From NCBI RefSeq assembly GCF_001442805.1, contig NZ_CP011131.1, positions 5,208,001 to 5,272,000 of the forward strand: a stretch of 64,000 nucleotides of DNA. The letters run 5' to 3'. The position numbers were made by a program, and so were the translations under genes. Below are positions 26,875 to 35,424 of the stretch, in pieces (positions within the stretch are counted from its first letter, which is position 1; each line of letters opens with the position of its first letter). The notes below the pieces were generated by a model, which worked only from the letters and a program-made list of their open reading frames with translations, was not told the DNA's origin and did not search any database. The stretch comes from Lysobacter gummosus (GTDB lineage Bacteria; Pseudomonadota; Gammaproteobacteria; Xanthomonadales; Xanthomonadaceae).

Positions 26875-27554
26875 CCGCCAACGCAGGCTGGTTCGCCCAC
26901 CTGGACGCGGGCAAATGGACCGAGATCGGCCAAGCCACGCTCGACACCCTGCTGATGCTGGCCGGCGCGCTGCCGCTGACCTTGCTGATCGGCCTGCCGC
27001 TGGGCATCGCGTTGTTCCTGACCGCGCCGCGGCAACTGCGCGCGCAGCCGCGCCTGTACGCGGCGCTGTCGCTGGTGATCAACATCCTGCGCTCGGTGCC
27101 CTTCATCATCCTGATGATCGTGATGATTCCGCTGACGCTGTCGATCATGGGCACCTCGCTCGGCGTGCGCGGCGCGATCCTGCCGCTGGTCGTCGGCGCG
27201 GCGCCGTTCTACGCGCGCCTGGTCGAGACCGCGCTGCGCGAAGTCGATCGCGGCATCATCGAAGCCTGCCAGGCGATGGGCGCGACCACGCGCCAGATCG
27301 TGCTGCGCGCGCTGCTGCCCGAAGCGCTGCCGGGCCTGATCGCCGGCGCCACCGTCACCACCCTCGCTTTGATCGGTTACACCGCCATGGGCGGCGCGAT
27401 CGGCTCGGGCGGGCTCGGCGATCTGGCTTACCGCGACGGCTATCTGCGCTCGCATACCGATGTGGCGTTCGTGACGGTGCTGCTTTTGCTGCTGCTGGTG
27501 CAGGCACTGCAGACGCTGGGCGACCGCCTGGTCGCGCGCTTCAGCCGTCGCTGA
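26871..27554 (+). CDS. metI: Methionine ABC transporter permease
   Basis: A 227-residue inner-membrane permease with five or six helices and the EAA loop ([42 protein letters not shown]) that docks on MetN. The ATG at 26871 overlaps the metN stop by four bases, which indicates translational coupling. Long in-frame upstream sequence overlaps metN in another frame and is not coding. Followed 36 bases later by metQ. Confidence 0.95.
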   Translation: MTANAGWFAHLDAGKWTEIGQATLDTLLMLAGALPLTLLIGLPLGIALFLTAPRQLRAQPRLYAALSLVINILRSVPFIILMIVMIPLTLSIMGTSLGVRGAILPLVVGAAPFYARLVETALREVDRGIIEACQAMGATTRQIVLRALLPEALPGLIAGATVTTLALIGYTAMGGAIGSGGLGDLAYRDGYLRSHTDVAFVTVLLLLLLVQALQTLGDRLVARFSRR

Positions 27555-27590
27555 GCCGGCGCCTTCAATATTCGAAATGAGGATCACCCG

Positions 27591-28382
27591 ATGAAGAAAA
27601 TCCTTCTGCCGTTGCTGCTGGCCGTCGCCGCACTGAGCGGCTGCGGCGCGTCCGACACCGCATCGAAGAAACTCACCGTCGCCGCCACCGCGGTGCCGCA
27701 TGCGGAGATTCTCGAAGTGGTCAAGCCGCTGCTGGCCAAGGAAGGGGTGGAGCTGGACGTACGCGTGTTCAACGACTACGTGCAGCCCAACGACCAGGTC
27801 GCGCAGAAGCTCATCGACGTGAGCTACTTCGAGACCGAGCCCTACCTCAACGCCTACAACAAGAGCCGCGGCACCCAGCTGACCACCATCGTCGGCGTGC
27901 ACATCGAGCCGTTCGGCGCGTACTCGCGCAAGTTCAAGTCGCTCAATGACCTGCCGTCGGGCGCCGACGTCGCCATTCCCAACGATCCGAGCAACAACAG
28001 CCGCGCGCTGATCCTGCTGCACAAGGCCGGGGTGATCCAGTTGCGCGACCCGACCGATTCGCTGGCGACGCTGCGCGACATCACTTCGAACCCGAAGCAG
28101 CTCAAGTTCCGCGAGCTCGATTCGGCGATGCTGCCGCGCGTGCTCGATCAGGTCGATCTGGCCCTGATCAACACCAACTACGCGCTCGACGCCGGCCTGG
28201 ACCCGACCAAGGACGCGCTGGCGATCGAAGGCAGCGATTCGCCGTACGTGAACTTCCTGGTCGGCCGTCCGGACAATCTCAAGGACCCGCGCGTGCTGAA
28301 GCTGGCGGCGGCGCTGACCAGCCCGCAGGTCAAGGACTTCATCGCCAAGAAGTATCGCGGTGCGGTGCTGCCGGCGTTCTGA
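27591..28382 (+). CDS. metQ: Methionine-binding lipoprotein
   Basis: A 263-residue substrate-binding lipoprotein of the MetQ/NlpA family. The lipobox is LSGC at residues 15-18 after MKKILLPLLLAVAA. The body shows the family blocks TVAATAVPHAEILEVVKPLLAKEGVELDVRVFNDYVQPN and ALINTNYALDAGLDP. Third gene of the metNIQ operon, with GAGG before the ATG. Confidence 0.95.
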   Translation: MKKILLPLLLAVAALSGCGASDTASKKLTVAATAVPHAEILEVVKPLLAKEGVELDVRVFNDYVQPNDQVAQKLIDVSYFETEPYLNAYNKSRGTQLTTIVGVHIEPFGAYSRKFKSLNDLPSGADVAIPNDPSNNSRALILLHKAGVIQLRDPTDSLATLRDITSNPKQLKFRELDSAMLPRVLDQVDLALINTNYALDAGLDPTKDALAIEGSDSPYVNFLVGRPDNLKDPRVLKLAAALTSPQVKDFIAKKYRGAVLPAF

Positions 28383-28412
28383 TAGCGATCGCCGCGCTCG
28401 CGGCGGGCTAGA

Positions 28413-28440
28413 CGGTCGGCGCCTCTCGCGGCGCCGACCG
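28413..28440. terminator. Hairpin terminator after metQ
   Basis: Perfect 11-bp GC stem (cggtcggcgcc / ggcgccgaccg) with a 6-base loop between the convergent metQ and VOC genes. No clear T-tract; could work on either strand. Confidence 0.55.
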
Positions 28441-28500
28441 ATGTGCGCGATAGACGCGGTGCGATCGGCGGCACGGGCGGGCGCCGGGCGCGAGGCCGGC

Positions 28501-28911
28501 CTAGGTGTGGTCGATACCGCGGCTGATGCGGAACACATGTCCGTCGGGATGACGGACATGCATCTCGCGAACACCCCAGGGCATGTTCTCCGGTCCCCAG
28601 CTGATTTCGATGCCCTGCTCGATGCAGCGCTGATGGACCGCATCGACATCGTCCACCCAGATCGACATCCACACGCCTGTCTCGGCGGCCCCGTTCGAAT
28701 CCGGGCCGAAACTCGGCCGATTCTCGCCGTCGCCGCGACCGCCCTGCGCGTTCACGCACAAAAAGATTTCGCACTCGCCCGAGCCGACGCTGCCGAACGT
28801 CGGCGGCGCGCCCCAGTCCCAGCATTTCTTCCAGCCGAGTTTTTCGAACCAGTCGAAACTGCGCTGGATGTCGGAGACGTTCAGGATGGGGGTGATGGCT
28901 TTGGCGTACAT
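28501..28911 (-). CDS. VOC (glyoxalase/bleomycin-resistance-like) protein
   Basis: A 136-residue vicinal-oxygen-chelate fold protein (ITPILNVSDIQRSFDWFEKLGWKKCWDWG...MSIWVDDVDAVHQRCIEQGIEISWGPENMPWGVREMHVRHPDGHVFRI). This resembles bleomycin/glyoxalase-family resistance proteins that bind rather than transform ligands. The ATG at 28911 has GAGG five bases ahead; the upstream in-frame extension is not coding. Tandem with a second VOC gene 80 bases upstream, same strand. Confidence 0.85.
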   Translation of the reverse strand: MYAKAITPILNVSDIQRSFDWFEKLGWKKCWDWGAPPTFGSVGSGECEIFLCVNAQGGRGDGENRPSFGPDSNGAAETGVWMSIWVDDVDAVHQRCIEQGIEISWGPENMPWGVREMHVRHPDGHVFRISRGIDHT

Positions 28912-28991
28912 CTGCGGCCTCTTCGTAGTCTGACGTCGGGTCAACCGAGAATGGAATCCTCGCGCGGCGCAACCGCGGTCGCAAGTTCCGC

Positions 28992-29372
28992 TCAATCCCA
29001 ACAGGTAGCGTTCTTGGGAAAACCGGGACGCTGAACCCGCACCACGCAGAACCGCTGCCCGGTCGGCGCCTGCATCACTACCCAACGCTCAAGGCGATCG
29101 ACCACTTGCGCGCCCAGCGCTTCCAGGCGCGCGACTTCGGCGGGGATGTCGTCGGTTTCTATATCGATATGGACCCGGCTCTCGTGCTCGACGCGCTGGA
29201 TCTGCACGATCGGCTCATCCTCCTGCGTTTCCAGCATCCGGTAGTTGCCGCGCGTGCCGGGATGATCGAAGTCCATCGGCCGGCCGAGCGCGTCGGCCCA
29301 GAACTGGGCGGCCTGGTCGATATCGGAGGTCTGGCAGTCGATCAACAGCGCGCAAAGACGGGAATGGTGCAT
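28992..29372 (-). CDS. VOC family protein
   Basis: A 126-residue VOC-fold protein (LLIDCQTSDIDQAAQFWADALGRPM...VHIDIETDDIPAEVARLEALGAQVVDRLERWVVMQAPTGQRFCVVR). Similar to the glyoxalase-like domain-6 type, small proteins of unknown activity. AGGAG six bases before the ATG. Probably cotranscribed with the next VOC gene. Sequence identity between the two is low, so they are not a recent duplication. Confidence 0.85.
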   Translation of the reverse strand: MHHSRLCALLIDCQTSDIDQAAQFWADALGRPMDFDHPGTRGNYRMLETQEDEPIVQIQRVEHESRVHIDIETDDIPAEVARLEALGAQVVDRLERWVVMQAPTGQRFCVVRVQRPGFPKNATCWD

Positions 29373-29506
29373 GGCGGTCTCCTCAATCGGTCAAGTCGCT
29401 GCGGCGAGCTTAAACCCATGGGAGTATCGGTGCGGTGCCGACAGAGACAGGGCGCGCAGGTCGTCGATGCGCGGCGCGTGGCGAAGTAACGCGCGCCACT
29501 GTGGGC

Positions 29507-30814
29507 TCACTTCGCCGCGGGCCTGCCCAGGATGAAGTCGCGCATGCGCGGGAAGTAGTCCTGCGGTTGCCGGGTCGAGATGCGCTCGCCCTCCTTGCCC
29601 GTCTCGAATTCGTACAGGCCGTGGTCGGCATCGGGGAAAACGACGTAGTCGATGGGCCGGCCCGATTGCTTCAGCGCATCCAGGCGACGCACGGTTTCGC
29701 CCGGCGGCGCGTCGCGGTCCTGGCCGCCCAGCAGCCACAGCTGCGGCACCGCCAGATTGTTCAACACCGGCATCGGGTCGTACCGCACCTCGATGCCCGC
29801 CACCAGCGCCGGCGCCTGCGTGCGCAAGTCCTGCGCCGAGGCGCTCAGCATGAAGCCGCTGTAGTTGCCGCGAATGGCGGAGAACCACGGCTGCGCGGCG
29901 TACTTGCGCTTGACCTCGTCGAGCCGCTCGAAGCCTTCGCGAAAATCGCTTTCGACGATCGCCGCGGTCGCGTCGGCGACTTCCAGCGCTTTCGCCGTTT
30001 CCACGCCGCCGAAGCCGGCGCGCGCCAGATCCGCGGCGATGGCCTCGCGATCTTCCTCGCGCGGCGACACCGCCAGGCCGAAGCTGACGATGACGAAATC
30101 CACCGGCTCGATGCGCGCGGCCAGCGGCGCGACCCATCCGCCCTGGCTGCCGCCCTGGTAGCCCATTCGCCCGGCCCTGTCGCCGACGAGGCGGCGGGCT
30201 TCGCGCGCGGCCTGGATCGCGTCGGTCGCCAGCAGCAGATAGTTCTGGCTATAGCGGCCGCCCGACGCGCCGGTGCCGCGTTTGTCGTAGGCGAACACGC
30301 CGATGCCGGCGCTGGCGAACTGGCGTTGCAGCCAATAGTCCTGCAGCGCCGAGGAATGCTCGGCGCCATGGATCAACACCACGATCGGCACTCGCGCCCG
30401 GCCCGGCGGCAAGGTCAAGCGCCCGGCCAGTTCGACGCCGTTGCTTTCGAAGCGTGTGTCGCGCTGGATCAAGGCTTCGCGCTGGCCGGCGATATCGTCG
30501 AAGCCGATACCGCCGCGGCCGCAGTCGGTGATCGTCAGCGTATGTCCGTCGGGGCGCTCGGTCCAACCGTAGGTGCTGGTCCATCGCTCCTTGCCCGCGC
30601 GAATCAAAGCACCCGTGAGCCCGTCGGTACGCCGCCAGCGCAGTTGCCCCGCCGCGCCCGGGCCGATGTCGAGCGCGCTGCCGTCGACCAGGCGGTAGCT
30701 GCCGATTTCGCAGGCCGGCGCGACGACGGCTTCGGCCGCGAGCGCCGGCGACATGCCCGCGAGCGCCAGCAGCAATGCTGCTGCGGCCAGTGTCTTACCC
30801 GTCATCACGATCAT
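29507..30814 (-). CDS. Secreted alpha/beta hydrolase
   Basis: A 435-residue exported hydrolase of the dienelactone/prolyl-oligopeptidase-like alpha/beta group. A signal peptide (LAAAALLLALAGMSPALAAEA) is followed by a roughly 110-residue beta domain, then the catalytic domain: oxyanion VVLIHGAEHSSALQDYW, nucleophile Ser in GYQGGSQGGWVAP, Asp in LWLLGGQDRDAPPGE and His in FPDADHGLYEF. The start is placed at ATG 30814; 30805 is equally possible. Substrate unknown; esterase or peptidase activity is inferred from the triad. Confidence 0.85.
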   Translation of the reverse strand: MIVMTGKTLAAAALLLALAGMSPALAAEAVVAPACEIGSYRLVDGSALDIGPGAAGQLRWRRTDGLTGALIRAGKERWTSTYGWTERPDGHTLTITDCGRGGIGFDDIAGQREALIQRDTRFESNGVELAGRLTLPPGRARVPIVVLIHGAEHSSALQDYWLQRQFASAGIGVFAYDKRGTGASGGRYSQNYLLLATDAIQAAREARRLVGDRAGRMGYQGGSQGGWVAPLAARIEPVDFVIVSFGLAVSPREEDREAIAADLARAGFGGVETAKALEVADATAAIVESDFREGFERLDEVKRKYAAQPWFSAIRGNYSGFMLSASAQDLRTQAPALVAGIEVRYDPMPVLNNLAVPQLWLLGGQDRDAPPGETVRRLDALKQSGRPIDYVVFPDADHGLYEFETGKEGERISTRQPQDYFPRMRDFILGRPAAK

Positions 30815-30943
30815 CCCGAGCTCGCAGGTTCCGATTCGCGCCAAGCTGCCCCGTCCGCCAGGGACGGTCAATGCGGATGCGACGAAACGGCGGAAACGCG
30901 GGCCGAAGCCGACTCTGAGCGCGCGAACAGCATCGGCAATCGC

Positions 30944-31441
30944 TTATTTCACCCGCCGCAGCCGCCGGTAGAAATGACCGCCGGCGGTATCGCCTTCGAT
31001 GATCAGCTCATCGCCGACCAGTTTGATCGGCCGCGTCTGGTCGGTGCCGGTGTAGCTCGGCATCAGACTGCCCTGCACCTGATGGATCACCTGGCCCTGC
31101 GCCTCATCGACGCGATAGGTGCCGAAGTAGGCGATGTAACCGTCGTAAGCGCCGCGCACTTCGCGATCGCTGCCCTTCTGATCGCCGTCGGCGAACGGCG
31201 GCGTCGCCGGCGTGCGCATGACTTGCACGTGCATATGCCCGGTCGCGTCGTAGACGATGTAGCCCACGGGATGCTCGCCGTAAGGACGCACGGCCTTGCC
31301 GGCGAGATCGGTATCCACCAGCTCCATGACTTGCCAGGTGCCCACCAGGCGCGATGCGAGCGAGCCGCTCTTCGCCCCCGGCGTGGTCGCGCAGCCGACC
31401 AACAGGCTGGCGATGACTGAAACGACGATACCGGCTTTCAC
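30944..31441 (-). CDS. Lipocalin-like lipoprotein
   Basis: A 165-residue lipoprotein. The GTG at 31441 is preferred because a GGAGG sits five bases ahead; the earlier ATG at 31453 overlaps that site. The lipobox is LVGC, and the body is a small lipocalin-like beta domain (LVGTWQVMELVDTD...GYIVYDATGHMHVQVMR...YIAYFGTYRVDEAQGQVIHQVQGSLMPSYTGTDQTRPI...LIIEG). Usual annotation is lipocalin-like domain protein; the ligand is unknown. Confidence 0.8.
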   Translation of the reverse strand: MKAGIVVSVIASLLVGCATTPGAKSGSLASRLVGTWQVMELVDTDLAGKAVRPYGEHPVGYIVYDATGHMHVQVMRTPATPPFADGDQKGSDREVRGAYDGYIAYFGTYRVDEAQGQVIHQVQGSLMPSYTGTDQTRPIKLVGDELIIEGDTAGGHFYRRLRRVK

Positions 31442-31570
31442 ATAGTCCTCCATCCGATCGAAATGAAACGCCCGCGCAGCTTACGCGCGCGCACTGCCGC
31501 CGGTGAAGACCGCGGCCGCGCCGGTTCGCTAAGATGGCCGCGCACGCACACTCTCGATCAAGGAACGGAC

Positions 31571-31930
31571 ATGGCGCATAAATGGATTGCGGCGGTAGCG
31601 GCGGTGGCGATGGCCGCGATCGTGTGTTGGCTTGCCAGCGCGACCGGCCTGGGCCTGACCGTCGTGTCGATCGTCCCGGCGCTGGTGGTGGGCGCGGCGT
31701 TCGCGGGCGTGATCTGGAAAAGCGGCGCCAAGGCCTTGCTGATTCCGGCGGTGGGATTCGCGCTGGGGCTCGCCGGTACGTTCGCGCTGCAGTTGCTGGC
31801 CGGCGGCGGGTCTTTCGACGGGATCTACTACCTGTTCGCCGCGGTCATGACGATGTCCGTGCTGACTTTCTTCGTGTCGCTCGTACTGCTCGCGGCGCCG
31901 AAACTCCGGCGGCGCCTGCTCGGCGCGTGA
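31571..31930 (+). CDS. Small integral membrane protein
   Basis: A 119-residue protein with four hydrophobic stretches (AAVAAVAMAAIVCWLASATG, VVSIVPALVVGAAFAGVIW, ALLIPAVGFALGLAGTFALQ, YYLFAAVMTMSVLTFFVSLVLLAA). The ATG at 31571 follows AAGGAACGG; upstream in-frame sequence is not coding. No family recognised. Convergent with the DUF2894 gene, with only 3 bases between stops. Confidence 0.65.
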   Translation: MAHKWIAAVAAVAMAAIVCWLASATGLGLTVVSIVPALVVGAAFAGVIWKSGAKALLIPAVGFALGLAGTFALQLLAGGGSFDGIYYLFAAVMTMSVLTFFVSLVLLAAPKLRRRLLGA

Positions 31931-31933
31931 GGC

Positions 31934-32596
31934 CTACTCGCCGCGGCGTTTGCGCGGCTTGTCCCGGCCGCGCTTGGCGACGCTGCCGGTGCGCAGCGCA
32001 TCGTCGAGTTCCATGACGCCGTCTCCGCTCATCCGTTCGATCCAGGTCAAGGCATCGACGTAGGCCAGGAACTGCTGCAGATACCCGGGCGACAGCTCGC
32101 GCATCAGGGTGAGCGAGCGATGCACGAGCCGGCCGGAGTTGAGCGGGCCGGCATCGCCGGGCGCCTGCCGCAGGGATTGCCGCAACTGACTTTCGGAGCG
32201 GATCTGCGACCAAATGGCGCGAAAATCTTCGAGCGCGGCAAGCTGCGGGAACACCGCGGCCTCGCCCATGGCGAAGGCGCTGTCGCGCGCCGCCGTCTGC
32301 TGCGCGAGGTAATCGATCAGTCCGCCCACTACGCTGCCGCCGGCATCGTCGGCCGCCGTGTTTTTCCGCGCCGCGCGCTTGAGATCGCCCGCATACGCCC
32401 GCATCAGCTCCGCCAAGCGTGCATCCAGAAGCCGCCGCGCTTCGCCGTCACGGCTGGCGGCGCGACGCTCCAGCGCGTCGATACGATGAAAACGCACGCG
32501 GTCCATGCGATCGGCGCCCTGCTCGCGCCAGGCATCGATTTGCGCCCGCGCATCGGGCTGGACGCGCTTGCGCGCCAGGGTCGGGTTACGGCTCAC
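31934..32596 (-). CDS. DUF2894 family protein
   Basis: A 220-residue basic, helical cytoplasmic protein with the DUF2894 pattern (ARAQIDAWREQGADRMDRVRFHRIDALERRAA...LADYLAQQT-type block...FRAIWSQIRSESQLRQSLRQAPGDAGPLNSGRLVHRSLTLMRELSPGYLQQFLAYVDALTWIERM) and a Lys/Arg-rich tail. It starts with GTG, seven bases after the end of the OmpA-like gene. Last gene of the DUF3348-DUF802-OmpA-DUF2894 operon. Function unknown; its constant company suggests a cytoplasmic partner of the stator-like pair. Confidence 0.85.
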   Translation of the reverse strand: MSRNPTLARKRVQPDARAQIDAWREQGADRMDRVRFHRIDALERRAASRDGEARRLLDARLAELMRAYAGDLKRAARKNTAADDAGGSVVGGLIDYLAQQTAARDSAFAMGEAAVFPQLAALEDFRAIWSQIRSESQLRQSLRQAPGDAGPLNSGRLVHRSLTLMRELSPGYLQQFLAYVDALTWIERMSGDGVMELDDALRTGSVAKRGRDKPRKRRGE

Positions 32597-32602
32597 GACG
32601 CA

Positions 32603-33235
32603 TCACCCGGACTTGGACGGCTTCGGGACCGGCGCGATTTCCACGCGCCGGTTGCGCGCGCGGCCTTCTTCGTCGGCGTTGGAACTCACCGGCTGCTCGG
32701 AGCCGAATGCGGCCGCGAACACCGATGAGGAATGCACGCCCGCGGCGACCAAGGCGCGGGTCACGGTCAGGGCGCGCCGCGCCGACAGTTCCCAGTTGTC
32801 GGCGAATTGCGAATTGCCGTCGCGCACCTGGCGATCGTCGGTGAAGCCGCTGACCATCAGGATTTCATCGCGCGCCTGCAGATAGTCCGACAGCGGCCCG
32901 GCCAGGCTCTTGAGCAGCTCGCGGCCTTCGGGCTGCAGCTGATCGGAGTTCAACGCGAACAACACGCTGCCGCGAATGCCGATGCGTCCATCGACCAGGG
33001 TCACCCGTCCGCTCGCCAGCGGCACCGCCAGCGCCTGCTCCAGCGACTTGCGCCGTTGCGCTTCGAGGCGGCGCTGCTTGACCTCCTGGTCGAGCCGGTT
33101 CGACAACTGCATCTGCACGCCGAGCACGCCGACCAGGATCAGCACGAACACGCCCAGCAGCACCGACATCAGGTCGCCGAAGGCGGCCCACACCGGTGTC
33201 GCCGACTCGGCGTCGCCGTCGATGTCCAGGCTCAT
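32603..33235 (-). CDS. OmpA/MotB-like peptidoglycan-binding membrane protein
   Basis: A 210-residue protein with one N-terminal transmembrane helix (residues about 17-40, AAFGDLMSVLLGVFVLILVG) and a C-terminal OmpA/MotB peptidoglycan-binding domain (LFALNSDQLQPEGRELLKSLAGPL...ILMVSGFTDDRQ...NWELSARRALTVTRALVAAGV...FGSEQPVSSN...NRRVEI). Asp21 at the membrane border matches the place of the proton-carrying Asp in MotB (ADFMTA) and ZorB. Overlaps the DUF802 stop by ATGA, so the two are made together. Predicted stator B subunit. Confidence 0.85.
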   Translation of the reverse strand: MSLDIDGDAESATPVWAAFGDLMSVLLGVFVLILVGVLGVQMQLSNRLDQEVKQRRLEAQRRKSLEQALAVPLASGRVTLVDGRIGIRGSVLFALNSDQLQPEGRELLKSLAGPLSDYLQARDEILMVSGFTDDRQVRDGNSQFADNWELSARRALTVTRALVAAGVHSSSVFAAAFGSEQPVSSNADEEGRARNRRVEIAPVPKPSKSG

Positions 33236-35424
33236 GCCGCCTGCGCTCCGGCCGCGGCCGGCTGCTGCGCCAGTTGCTGGATGTCCTGAATGATCTGCTT
33301 CTGCGCGAGCATGCTCAGGTCGATGACTTCCTTCGCCTGCGCCACGTAGTACGCCAGTTGCTCGTCGCTGCGCGCCAGCGACTTGTCCAGCGCGGTCTCG
33401 ACCCCTTGCAGGCGCGCGGTCAGCAATTCGTTCGACTCGCCGAACTGCTGCACGGCCGCGGCGAAGGCATCGCTCAGGCTCGCCACCTCGACCGCGCCGA
33501 CGCTGATCTGCGCGGCGGTCGCGCCGAGCTTGCCGGTCTCGGCCTCGATGTGATCGGTGAAGCGGGTGCCGACGCGATCGAGCAGATCGGCCGAGGTGAC
33601 GACCAGCGCATCGACCGCGACGCGCTGTTCGGTGGAGGCGTGGTTGACCGCATCGAGCAGGGTTTCCAGCGTCGCCAGCAGACGGTTGCGCTCATCCAGC
33701 ATGGCGGTGTCGCGGACCATGCTGTCGGACAGCTTCTGGCGCAGCTCGGCGACGACTTCGGCCGCGGCCTTGGGCGCTTGCGACGCCGCGTCCACCAGGC
33801 GCGAAATCTCCGCGATCGTGTCCTGGGCCTGCGACTGCGACTGCGCGGTGATCTCCTGCGCGGTGCGCGCGAGCGTGTCGCAGATCTCGCGCTGGCGTTG
33901 CGCGGCATGCTCGCCGCTGTGCTCCCAGCGCTCGCCCAGGCTCGCCGCCATCGAATCGAACGCGCCGGTCCACGCGGCCAGCCGCTGTTCGTCGCGCGAT
34001 TCCAGCGTCGTCTGCAACTGCGCATGCGACTGCTCCGACGCGCGCACCAGCGATGCCGCGTGGGACTCGAACGTCACCGCCGCGGCGGCCAGCGCCTGTT
34101 GATTGCGCGCCGCCATGGCTTCGTTGGCGTCTAGCTGTTGCGACAGCGCCTCGCTCCACGCCTTCGCCGCCGCCAGCTGCGCCTGCTGATTGCGCGCCGC
34201 CATGTCCTGGTGCGCGCTCAGCTGCCGCGACAGCGCGCCGTTCCAGGCTTCCACCGCATTGTCCGCGGTGGCGTCGAAACGCGCCGACACCGTGTCCAGC
34301 AAACCGGCAGCGCCCTGATCGAAGCGCGCGGTGAATCCGTCCAGGGTCTTGCCCAGGTCCTGCGCCAGCGCTTCGTTGCAGCGGCGCTGATCGACCAGCG
34401 CTTCGCTCCATATCTCGGTGACGCGGGTGGTGGTGGTGGCGAAACCGGCCGACAGGCCGTCCATCTGCTGTTGCACGGCGTCGCTGACGGTGGCCTGCAG
34501 CGAACGGGTTTCGTCCGCGATCGCCGCCATCGTGGTCTGCATGATCGGCTGCAGCGCCGCGCCGGCCGCGCGCGCGCTTTCGCCGATGCTGTCCTGCAAG
34601 GATCGCTCCACCGACGCGGCCAACTGGGCGAAGACCGCTTCGGTCTTGTCGTGGAAGGCGTCCTGGCGCGCCATCTGCCGCTCGTGCGCGAGCAGGTTCT
34701 GGCGCTCGATCGCCGCGGTCATTTCCTGCAGCCGATCGACCAGCGTCGGCATCATTTCGGCCTGGCGCTGCAGCAGCTTGAAGGCTTCCTCGCGCCGATG
34801 CGTCTGCGAGTAAGCGCGCAGCGTGGTCGCGATGGCGACATCCAGCCGCTGCGCCGCCTGCGCGCGTTCGCGCCGGCTCAGCGCCGACAGCAAGCCGAGC
34901 ATCGCCGAGGCGGCGACACCCGCGATCGAAGTGCCGAAGGCGAAGCCGAGCCCGGCCACCGGCGCGGCGATGGATTCGCGGATCGCTTGCAGGTCGGCGG
35001 CGCTTTCCAGCGCCAGTCCGGTGCCGCGCAGCGTGGTCATCATGCCCAGCAGGGTGCCCAGCATGCCCAGCAACACCAGCAGGCCGACCAGATACGGCGT
35101 CAGCGCCGGCGCCGGCAGCGCCACGCGTTCGCCTTCGATGCGCAGGCGCGCGGCGTTGCGCAGCGAGGGATGCAGGCGACCGAGCCATTCGCTCAGATCC
35201 GCCGGCGGCGCCGACAACTCGGCGAGCGCGCGGTCCAGCGTGGCGGTGGCCTGCCGATAGCGATGCAGTTCGAGCCCGCCCGCGCAATAGCAAGCGCCGA
35301 TCAACAGCGCGACCGACAACGCCAGCGTGTTGGTGCCGACATAGCCCGCGCCGACCCAGCACACGGCGATCAAACCTACGACGAAGATCGCCGGATAAAG
35401 CAGATTTCTGAACATGTTATCCAT
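33232..35424 (-). CDS. DUF802 protein: MotA/ExbB-like stator subunit with long coiled-coil tail
   Basis: A 730-residue inner-membrane protein. Two helices near the N-terminus (LYPAIFVVGLIAVCWVGAGYV, LALSVALLIGACYCAG) and two more at about residues 110-180 (LVGLLVLLGMLGTLLGMMTTLRG, GLGFAFGTSIAGVAASAMLGLLSALSRRER) have the layout of MotA/TolQ/ExbB channels. The remaining 500 residues are heptad-rich coiled coil with internal repeats (AWNGALSRQLSAHQDMAARNQQAQLAAAKAWSEALSQQLDANEAMAARNQQ). Start at ATG 35424 overlaps the DUF3348 stop; ATG 35415 is an alternative. The same A-subunit plan, channel plus long tail, occurs in ZorA of Zorya defence. Confidence 0.85.
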   Translation of the reverse strand: MDNMFRNLLYPAIFVVGLIAVCWVGAGYVGTNTLALSVALLIGACYCAGGLELHRYRQATATLDRALAELSAPPADLSEWLGRLHPSLRNAARLRIEGERVALPAPALTPYLVGLLVLLGMLGTLLGMMTTLRGTGLALESAADLQAIRESIAAPVAGLGFAFGTSIAGVAASAMLGLLSALSRRERAQAAQRLDVAIATTLRAYSQTHRREEAFKLLQRQAEMMPTLVDRLQEMTAAIERQNLLAHERQMARQDAFHDKTEAVFAQLAASVERSLQDSIGESARAAGAALQPIMQTTMAAIADETRSLQATVSDAVQQQMDGLSAGFATTTTRVTEIWSEALVDQRRCNEALAQDLGKTLDGFTARFDQGAAGLLDTVSARFDATADNAVEAWNGALSRQLSAHQDMAARNQQAQLAAAKAWSEALSQQLDANEAMAARNQQALAAAAVTFESHAASLVRASEQSHAQLQTTLESRDEQRLAAWTGAFDSMAASLGERWEHSGEHAAQRQREICDTLARTAQEITAQSQSQAQDTIAEISRLVDAASQAPKAAAEVVAELRQKLSDSMVRDTAMLDERNRLLATLETLLDAVNHASTEQRVAVDALVVTSADLLDRVGTRFTDHIEAETGKLGATAAQISVGAVEVASLSDAFAAAVQQFGESNELLTARLQGVETALDKSLARSDEQLAYYVAQAKEVIDLSMLAQKQIIQDIQQLAQQPAAAGAQAA

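Noticed and set aside
29435..31420. 661-codon plus-strand frame
   Set aside because: Antisense to the alpha/beta hydrolase and lipocalin-like genes, both of which have signal peptides and motifs.
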